From NCBI GenBank assembly GCA_030688315.1, contig JAUYIT010000041.1, positions 1-40,183 of the forward strand: DNA of 40,183 nucleotides, in the 5' to 3' direction. This DNA comes from Candidatus Komeilibacteria bacterium. GTDB taxonomy: Bacteria; Patescibacteriota; Patescibacteriia; UBA1558; UBA10009. The notes under the pieces are model-generated. The model saw nothing but the letters and a program-made list of their open reading frames with translations. It ran no database searches and was not told the DNA's origin. This document shows positions 39,963-40,183 of this stretch, piece by piece. The first letter of the stretch is position 1; the number at the start of each line of letters is the position of its first letter. The position numbers and the translations under genes were made by a program.

Positions 39963-40006
39963 GCCGAGCTTAGCTCGGCTTGACCAAAGGGGCTCCGCCC
40001 CTTTGG
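39963..40006. repeat. Two further palindromes before atpD
   Basis: GCCGAGCTTAGCTCGGC (39963-39979) and CCAAAGGGGC / GCCCCTTTGG around TCC (39984-40006). Confidence 0.75.
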
Positions 40007-40067
40007 AATCCCGAGGTGTTGAATTTAATATATTAATCAATAATTATTGTCAAGATAAAAAAACTAT

Positions 40068-40183
40068 ATGAGCGAAAATAAAGGAAAAGTAAAACAAATC
40101 ATTGGCGCGGTGGTGGACGTTGATTTCCCCGACCAGTTGCCCAAAATTTACGATGCTTTAAAGGTGTCCATGCCAAATAACTC
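40068..40183 (+). CDS. atpD: ATP synthase F1 subunit beta, 3'-truncated by the window
   Basis: Only the first 38 codons are visible: [20 protein letters not shown], then [18 protein letters not shown]. This is the typical AtpD N-terminal beta-barrel ([15 protein letters not shown]). The beta subunit carries the catalytic sites. atpC is expected further downstream. The leader between the palindromes and the ATG is AT-rich, without a Shine-Dalgarno sequence. Confidence 0.95.
   Translation, partial: MSENKGKVKQIIGAVVDVDFPDQLPKIYDALKVSMPNN

Overview
The window looks like a chromosomal segment from a member of the Patescibacteria (Candidate Phyla Radiation). This is inferred from gene content and style, not from a marker phylogeny. 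The signs are: a giant surface protein built from short Ala/Thr/Ser-rich repeats, LamG and beta-helix parts; compact RecO, MetRS and ATP-synthase delta proteins; an RBBP9-like hydrolase and AbiE-type toxin modules; almost no Shine-Dalgarno sequences; and many small GC-rich palindromic repeats between and inside genes. TGA is a normal stop (for example the gene at 24221-24601), so the code appears standard. No tRNA, rRNA or CRISPR array was seen.

Layout. (1) 1-12849 is an accessory/surface region: the 3' part of a surface-fibre gene over 6.3 kb long, an AAA+/DUF4143 ATPase with its own operator-like palindrome, a secreted protein of three LamG repeats (678-bp period), and two tandem AbiEi/AbiEii-type toxin-antitoxin operons. 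(2) 12969-14973 carries small membrane, MerR-like and unknown genes, plus a dense set of structured intergenic elements: a long hairpin, a promoter-terminator pair, and a duplicated hairpin module before ileS. (3) 14974-34488 is mostly housekeeping: ileS-recO, a membrane-anchored beta-sandwich protein, a CNNM/CorC protein, tgt-gpsA, one minus-strand secreted peptide gene, glyS, an M16 protease, an AI-2E permease-rsmI-metG run, cvpA-tatD, and rmuC-NUDIX. (4) 34687-40183 is an F-type ATP synthase operon, atpI/Z-B-E-F-H-A-G-D, cut off in atpD. It has a near-consensus promoter and spacers occupied by repeats.

Two observations stand out. First, the tatD gene encodes a nested fusion: a complete RBBP9/YdeN-type serine alpha/beta hydrolase (Ser172-Asp237-His264) sits inside the TatD metal-dependent hydrolase, whose own metal ligands are all kept. 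Second, a family of about 28-bp palindromes, with related larger nested palindromes, has entered protein-coding genes in frame. There are four in the surface gene in the same codon phase and one in tgt in that phase again, with further insertions in tgt, rsmI, probably ileS and the gene at 18638. This resembles the Rickettsia palindromic elements in behaviour but the sequences are different.

How the parts relate. The aminoacyl-tRNA synthetases, Tgt and RsmI serve translation. RecO and RmuC (and TatD as a nuclease) serve DNA maintenance. GpsA supplies glycerol-3-phosphate for lipids. The ATP synthase is predicted to be proton-coupled. The surface proteins with LamG domains probably face the host or neighbouring cells. 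Most genes start without a Shine-Dalgarno sequence. The two clear exceptions, atpE and the minus-strand peptide gene, are therefore informative.
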